Under the pieces are notes generated by a model, which was not told the DNA's origin, made no database searches, and saw nothing but the letters and a program-made list of their open reading frames with translations. This document shows, piece after piece, positions 59,331 to 64,000 of a DNA stretch of 64,000 nucleotides. The translations under genes were made by a program, and so were the position numbers. Each line of letters opens with the position of its first letter. Position 1 is the first letter of the stretch. Location of the stretch: positions 124,001-188,000 of the forward strand of contig JAUMBQ010000005.1 of assembly GCA_032119595.1 (NCBI GenBank). Reading direction: 5' to 3'. The stretch comes from JAGIBJ01 sp032119595 (GTDB lineage Bacteria > Actinomycetota > Thermoleophilia > Solirubrobacterales > Solirubrobacteraceae).

Positions 59331-60311
59331 TCAGGCCGCCTGCACGGAACCTTTTTCCTCGTCCCGAAGCGGGGTGTCACGCAAGTACCGCTCGGCGTCG
59401 AGCGCCGCTGCGCAGCCGGAGCCGGCGGCGGTGATGGCTTGGCGGTAGGAGGGGTCGATGAGGTCGCCGGCGGCGAAGACGCCGGGGCGGGCGGTGCGTG
59501 AGGAGCGGCCGTCGATGATGACGTAGCCCTCGTCGTCGGTGGCGACTTGCTCTTTGACGAGTTCGCTCTGGGGTTCGTGGCCGATGGCGATGAAGGCGCC
59601 CTTGACGGGGAGTTCTTGTGTTTCGCCGGTCTGCGGGTTGCGGAGGCGTGCGATCGCGAGGGCGCCGTTTTCGCCGGGTGCGAACTCGTCGACGACGAAC
59701 GGGGTGAGGAACTCGAGGTTCTCGGTTTCCTTGGCGCGCTCGATCATGATCTTCGACGCGCGGAACTCGTCGCGGCGGTTCACCACGACGACCTTGGAGG
59801 AGAACTTCGCGAGGAAGATCGCCTCTTCCATCGCGGAGTCGCCACCGCCGACGATGAGGGTGGGCTGCTCACGGAAGAACGCGGCGTCGCACGTTGCGCA
59901 GTAGGAGACGCCTCGGCCGCTCAGCTCATCCTCGCCGGGCACGCCGAGCTTCTTGTGCTCGGCGCCCATCGCTAGGACGACGCTGCGGGTGCGGTACACC
60001 TCGTCGCCGACGTGGACTTCGTGGACGCCGCCCGGCTCGTCGGACAGGACGATCTCCGTTGCGAGGTCGGACACGAGCTTTGCGCCGAAGCGCTCAGCCT
60101 GGTCGCGCATGTTCTGCATGAGCGCCGGGCCCATGATTCCCTCGGGGAAGCCCGGGAAGTTCTCGACGTCGGTGGTCTGCTGAAGGAGACCGCCCCAGAG
60201 GAAGCCCTCGATCACGACGGGCTCGAGATTGGCCCGTGCGGTGTACAGGGCTGCGGTGTAGCCAGCGGGGCCACTGCCCACGATGACGACGTTCTCGATG
60301 CGGTCGCTCAT
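59331..60311 (-). CDS. trxB: thioredoxin-disulfide reductase
   Basis: A 326-residue flavoenzyme that uses NADPH to reduce thioredoxin. The FAD motif is IVGSGPAGYTAALYTAR, the redox-active CATC is at residues 138-141, the NADPH motif is VGGGDSAMEEA, and GVFAAGDLIDPSYRQAITAAGSG is the C-terminal FAD-binding signature (quoted here as AAGDLIDPSYRQA). No thioredoxin gene is adjacent. It lies next to element 2 on one side and a flippase-like protein on the other. Confidence 0.96.
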   Translation of the reverse strand: MSDRIENVVIVGSGPAGYTAALYTARANLEPVVIEGFLWGGLLQQTTDVENFPGFPEGIMGPALMQNMRDQAERFGAKLVSDLATEIVLSDEPGGVHEVHVGDEVYRTRSVVLAMGAEHKKLGVPGEDELSGRGVSYCATCDAAFFREQPTLIVGGGDSAMEEAIFLAKFSSKVVVVNRRDEFRASKIMIERAKETENLEFLTPFVVDEFAPGENGALAIARLRNPQTGETQELPVKGAFIAIGHEPQSELVKEQVATDDEGYVIIDGRSSRTARPGVFAAGDLIDPSYRQAITAAGSGCAAALDAERYLRDTPLRDEEKGSVQAA

Positions 60312-60404
60312 GACGCTGACGTTAGTAGGCCTCGCGCGCGCCTGACGCGCCCCCGCGGGCGCCGACGCTCGAAACGGAACCTTCGAGGCCCGGACGCCAG
60401 CCGC

Positions 60405-61637
60405 TCAGCCTGGCGCCGAAGCCGCTGACCCGCCACGAGCAGCACGAGCGGCACGCCGCTCTTCTTTCCAATGCGCGACCGTGCGACGGAGCTGGAGGTA
60501 GGCGACGAACCCGGGGAGCGTGGGCAGCCAGAAGGCGAAGACGCGGTAGGTGAGGACGGCCGCGACGGCGACGCCGCCACCGTGGCCGAGGGCGGCGAGC
60601 GCCCCGATCATGCCGCCGTCGACGCCACCGACGCCGCCTGGCAGCGGCAGCAGGTTGCCGATCATTCCGATGAAGAACCCGAGCGTGACGACCGCGACCG
60701 GGACCGTTTCACCGAACGCACGGAAGGCCGCCCAGAGCGACGCGACCTGTGCGCCCCAGTAGAGGAACGCGCCGATCGTGACGAGGTCACCGCGTCGGAC
60801 GTGCGACCACGCACCGCGAACGCCGGTCGACGCCGACGCGGGCAGGTTCGCGAGACGCTGCGCGATCCGGGCGCGGCGTCCGCCACGGGTGCCCCAGTGC
60901 TCGATCCGTCGCTCGAGGTCGGCCGGGACGAGCGCAGCGGCCAGGGCGAGACCGATGATCGTCATCCCGAGCAGCGCCGGGAGCACCGTGATGCCCCAAG
61001 TCCGCGGCCCCGGGAAGATCCCCCAGCGCATGCCCAGCCCGCCAACGACGATCGCCAGCATGTACGGGAAATACATGAGGACGAGGAACGTCACCGTGCG
61101 ATCAGCGACGGCGCGCTTGTCCATGCCGGCCTGGCGCAGCGCCCACGCCGTGAGCACGAGACCGCCGGCGCCCCCGGCCGCAAGGATCCGCGTGGCCGCC
61201 AGGCCAGCCATGGTGATCTGGTAGCTGGCGGACAGGTCGATCCGCTCGTTGCCACCCGCCTTGTAGACGCCGCGGAACATCAGCACGTACCCGGCGAACG
61301 ACGCGAACGCAAAGCCGAACGACGCCGCCAGCCAGAGCGGCGCACCGTCCCTGATACGCCCGAAGCTCTTCTCGATCCCGGGGAGGAGCGGCAGACCGAC
61401 ATACAGAACGCCAGCAATCACGACGACGGCGGCGAGCGCCGTGATGATCTGCCGACGCCCGAGGTCGAAGCCGGGCTCGTCCTCGTCATCGAGTTCGTCG
61501 TCGTGCTGGTCTTGCGCGGTCAGCGGCGCCGGCCGCTCGACCGCGTGCGCACGGTGGCCAGGCGGCGCCAACTCCTCGGGCTGTTCGTCCCCGTCGTCAC
61601 CAGGCAGGTTCTCACTGGTTGGCAGGGGCGGACGCAT
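60405..61637 (-). CDS. UPF0104/LPG-synthase-TM-type flippase-like membrane protein
   Basis: A 410-residue protein with an acidic cytosolic N-terminus (residues ~1-58) and about eight membrane helices. Recognisable segments are IITALAAVVVIAGVLYVGLPL, FAFASFAGYVLMFRGVY, AATRILAAGGAGGLVLTAWAL, GMTIIGLALAAAL and NLLPLPGGVGGVDGGMIGAL, the PxPGGxG motif of the UPF0104/MprF-N family. It probably moves or anchors a lipid-linked precursor; no synthase domain is fused. It ends 93 bp from trxB and diverges from ctaC. Confidence 0.87.
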   Translation of the reverse strand: MRPPLPTSENLPGDDGDEQPEELAPPGHRAHAVERPAPLTAQDQHDDELDDEDEPGFDLGRRQIITALAAVVVIAGVLYVGLPLLPGIEKSFGRIRDGAPLWLAASFGFAFASFAGYVLMFRGVYKAGGNERIDLSASYQITMAGLAATRILAAGGAGGLVLTAWALRQAGMDKRAVADRTVTFLVLMYFPYMLAIVVGGLGMRWGIFPGPRTWGITVLPALLGMTIIGLALAAALVPADLERRIEHWGTRGGRRARIAQRLANLPASASTGVRGAWSHVRRGDLVTIGAFLYWGAQVASLWAAFRAFGETVPVAVVTLGFFIGMIGNLLPLPGGVGGVDGGMIGALAALGHGGGVAVAAVLTYRVFAFWLPTLPGFVAYLQLRRTVAHWKEERRAARAARGGSAASAPG

Positions 61638-61808
61638 GCGGTGAGCGAGTCTAGCCCGCACCCCCGGCGTGCTTTGCCCGGCCTTCCGGCCGGCCCCGCG
61701 CGCGCTCACGCGTGACCACTGCGACCGGCGCAATTGAGGCGTTTTGGAGACGTCGCCGATGAGGCCACCATCCACGCCGACCGGCGCAGCGTTATCATCC
61801 GGCCGGTC

Positions 61809-62705
61809 GTGCCGCGCAAGTCTCTCTTCGCGCGTCTGCAGAAGGCATTTGTCCCGCTCGCAGCCGCCGCCTCAGCCTCACTCTTCCTCGCCGAAACCGC
61901 TTCGGCTAACTGGATCGCACCGGAGCACGGCGGATCGCCGAATGCTGACGCGATCCATTCGCTCTATGTGATCTTGTTGGTCACCGGGCTGATCGTGTTC
62001 TTCGCGGTCGAGGGCTTGCTCCTCTATGTCCTGTGGCGTTTCCGCGCGAGCCGCGGCCACGAGGCCAAGCAGATCCACGGCAACACGACCCTCGAGATCG
62101 GTTGGACCGGTGGCGCTGCGGTGCTGGTGATCGTGTTGGCAGTCGTCTCGTTCTTCAAGCTCGGCGAGATCCGCAACCCGCCCAACTCCGACGCGGCTGG
62201 CTTTGCCACCACCGTCGTCGCGGCGGACCCGGGCACGAACCAGAAGCTCCCGCCGAACGGCAAGGCCCTGCACATCCGGGTCCTCGGCTTCCAGTACGGC
62301 TGGCAGTTCGCGTACGACGACGGCGACGGTAATCCCGACAACGACGTCATTGCGTACCGAGATATGTATGTCCCGACGGACACCACCGTGCTCCTGAGCA
62401 TCACCTCTCGTGACGTGATCCACTCTTGGTGGATCCCGGAACTCGGCGGCAAGTTCGATGCCGTGAACGGCTTCAAGAACTGGACCTGGTTCAAGATTCC
62501 CGCGGAGAAGGCGGACACCAGCTTCCGCGGCCAGTGCGCAGAGCTCTGCGGCCGCAACCACGCAAACATGACCGCTTCGGCGAAGGCGCTGACTCCTGCG
62601 GAGTTCGGCACCTGGCTCAAGAACAAGAAGACCGAACTCGATGACGCGAAGGTGCAGGCCGCTGAGGCCCGCAAGCTCGTCGACGCCGGCGAGACGCTGA
62701 AGTAG
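61809..62705 (+). CDS. ctaC: cytochrome c oxidase subunit II
   Basis: A 298-residue membrane-anchored subunit that receives electrons from cytochrome c. A signal-like helix (VPLAAAASASLFLAETASA) and two membrane segments (LYVILLVTGLIVFFAVEGLLL, LVIVLAVVSFFKL) lead to a cupredoxin domain. Its CuA ligands are in HSWWIPE and GQCAELCGRNHANM (two Cys, His and Met). The start is a GTG without a good ribosome site, but no better in-frame start fits the signal. It leads directly into ctaD (16-bp gap). Confidence 0.95.
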   Translation: MPRKSLFARLQKAFVPLAAAASASLFLAETASANWIAPEHGGSPNADAIHSLYVILLVTGLIVFFAVEGLLLYVLWRFRASRGHEAKQIHGNTTLEIGWTGGAAVLVIVLAVVSFFKLGEIRNPPNSDAAGFATTVVAADPGTNQKLPPNGKALHIRVLGFQYGWQFAYDDGDGNPDNDVIAYRDMYVPTDTTVLLSITSRDVIHSWWIPELGGKFDAVNGFKNWTWFKIPAEKADTSFRGQCAELCGRNHANMTASAKALTPAEFGTWLKNKKTELDDAKVQAAEARKLVDAGETLK

Positions 62706-62721
62706 CGGACGGAGATTGACG

Positions 62722-64000
62722 ATGGCTGCCGCTGACGTGACCACCAAGACCGAGGAGCAGACGCTCCCCAAGGTCCCCCTTCTCACCACCCACTCCGTCG
62801 AGCCAGAGCTCACGGGCTGGCGTGCCTGGGTCCTGACCACCGATCACAAGAAGATCGGGATCATGTACATCGTGACCGCCCTGGTCTTCTTCGTCTTGGG
62901 CGGTGTCGAGGCCCTGCTGATCCGCTTGCAGCTCGGCACGCCCGACAACACGCTGCTGGATCCCCAGACCTACAACGCGATGTTCACGATGCACGGGACG
63001 ACGATGGTCTTCCTGTTCGTCATCCCGATCATGGCTGGGTTCGGCAACTACTTCGCGCCGCTTCAGATCGGCGCGCGAGACATGGCCTTCCCGAAGCTCA
63101 ACGGCCTCTCGTACTGGTTCTACGTCGCCGGCGGCGTCGTGTTCTACTCGTCGCTGTTCTTCGGCGCCCCGGAAGCCGCGTGGACTGCTTACGCCCCGCT
63201 CTCTGACGACGCGTACACCCCCGGGTTCGGCACCGACTCGTGGATCTTCTTGGTCCACCTCACGGGCATCTCGTCGCTCGTCGGCGCGGTCAACTTCGTG
63301 GTGACGATCGCCAACATGCGCGCGCCCGGCATGGGCTGGGGCCGTATGCCGATCTTCGTGTGGACGATCCTGATCTACTCGATCATGCTCATCGTCGCCC
63401 TGCCGGTCATCGCCGTCGCCGCGACGCTGCTGCTGACCGATCGCCACTTCGGCACCCACTTCTACGACGTCGCCGGTGGCGGCGACCCGATGCTGTGGCA
63501 GCACCTCTTCTGGTTCTTCGGTCACCCCGAGGTCTACATCATGATCATCCCGGGCTTCGGGATCATCTCGGAGGTCCTGCCGGTCTTCTCCCGCAAGCCG
63601 ATCTTCGGCTACAAGGCGATCGCCGCGGCCACCGCCTCCATCGCCTTCCTCGGCACGCTTGTGTGGGCCCACCACATGTTCACCACGCCAAGCCCGACGG
63701 CCGTGCTGATCTTCTTCATGATCGGCTCCTTCCTGATCGGCATCCCGACCGGCGTGAAGCTCTTCAACTGGATCTTCACGCTGTACGACGGCGCCATCGA
63801 GTTCAAGACGCCGCTGCTCTTCGCCGTCGGCTTCCTCTCGATGTTCCTCATCGGCGGTATCTCGGGCATCGTCCTTGCGACCTTCCCGATCGACTGGCAG
63901 CTCCACGACTCCTACTTCGTGGTCGCCCACTTCCACTACGTGCTCGTCGGCGGCGCCATGTTCTCGATCACCTCGGGCCTCTACTACTGGTACCCGAAGA
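62722..64000 (+). CDS. ctaD: cytochrome c oxidase subunit I (truncated by window end)
   Basis: The first ~426 residues of the heme-copper catalytic subunit. GGAG lies before the ATG. Heme and copper ligands visible so far are the early His of MFTMHGTTMVFLF, the FFGHPEVYIMIIPGFG motif with the cross-linked His-Tyr, the HH of VWAHHMFTT, and the VAHFHYVLVGG heme pair. Proton-channel residues cannot be judged from a partial protein. The frame runs without a stop to the window edge, so the 3' end and later oxidase genes are missing. Confidence 0.97.
   Translation, partial: MAAADVTTKTEEQTLPKVPLLTTHSVEPELTGWRAWVLTTDHKKIGIMYIVTALVFFVLGGVEALLIRLQLGTPDNTLLDPQTYNAMFTMHGTTMVFLFVIPIMAGFGNYFAPLQIGARDMAFPKLNGLSYWFYVAGGVVFYSSLFFGAPEAAWTAYAPLSDDAYTPGFGTDSWIFLVHLTGISSLVGAVNFVVTIANMRAPGMGWGRMPIFVWTILIYSIMLIVALPVIAVAATLLLTDRHFGTHFYDVAGGGDPMLWQHLFWFFGHPEVYIMIIPGFGIISEVLPVFSRKPIFGYKAIAAATASIAFLGTLVWAHHMFTTPSPTAVLIFFMIGSFLIGIPTGVKLFNWIFTLYDGAIEFKTPLLFAVGFLSMFLIGGISGIVLATFPIDWQLHDSYFVVAHFHYVLVGGAMFSITSGLYYWYPK

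Overview
The window looks like chromosomal DNA from a high-GC actinobacterium, most likely a Thermoleophilia/Solirubrobacterales-type soil organism (Solirubrobacter, Conexibacter, Patulibacter or a relative). This is an inference from GC-rich coding, frequent GTG starts with 4-bp GTGA/ATGA gene overlaps, and several secreted proteins built from beta-propellers plus Ig-like or Arg/Lys-rich beta domains of a kind I associate with that group. It also fits an actinobacterial-style valS-folC pair, a Rv3230c/DesA3-like desaturase pair and an AcrA1-like fatty acyl reductase. There is no rRNA, integrase, transposase or recognisable prophage core.

Layout. 1-4447 (-): valS, folC and a small membrane protein, overlapping by 4 bp. 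4563-6062: a DUF559/AbiEi-type nuclease-like gene bracketed by two homologous three-unit arrays of a 71-bp palindromic repeat. 6168-12882 (-): small basic protein, clpX, clpP, a membrane desaturase with a TNGAAK-repeat tail and its ferredoxin reductase, and trigger factor. 12939-17311: mostly (+) metabolic genes (L-2-hydroxyglutarate oxidase, Mo-cofactor oxidoreductase plus reductase) and a secreted coiled-coil cell-wall protein on (-). 17320-26619 (-): GT39 glycosyltransferase, GAF/HD-GYP protein, aldose epimerase, NHL propeller protein and a DHA2 drug exporter with a 12-bp inverted-repeat operator. 26805-33390: secreted propeller/Ig protein, 1-Cys peroxiredoxin, GH3-like lipoprotein and a potassium channel with RCK domains on both sides of its pore.

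33536-46634 is the most unusual segment. A 3209-residue exported protein has an apparently dead caspase-like N-terminal domain, twelve ~133-residue repeats and a beta-helix C-terminus. Next to it are two coupled DUF6916-like genes, the first with a Tat signal, and an opposite-strand coupled operon of three tail-collar (MdpB-like) proteins plus a GNAT acetyltransferase. I read this as one surface or extracellular system with no described function that I know of.

46754-52749: MBL hydrolase, a LysE-family gene broken by a single amber codon, three tRNAs (His, Arg, Pro), a methyltransferase, a CAP-domain protein, OsmC and Nudix. 52784-58637: lipid genes (fatty acyl-CoA reductase and a WS/DGAT-like protein without its HHxxxDG motif) around a DrrAB-like ABC exporter. 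58659-59312 carries two ~115-120-nt nested palindromes. 59331-64000: thioredoxin reductase, a flippase-like membrane protein, and the start of the cytochrome c oxidase operon (ctaC, then ctaD cut by the window edge).

All functional calls are from reading translated sequence; no database search was possible.
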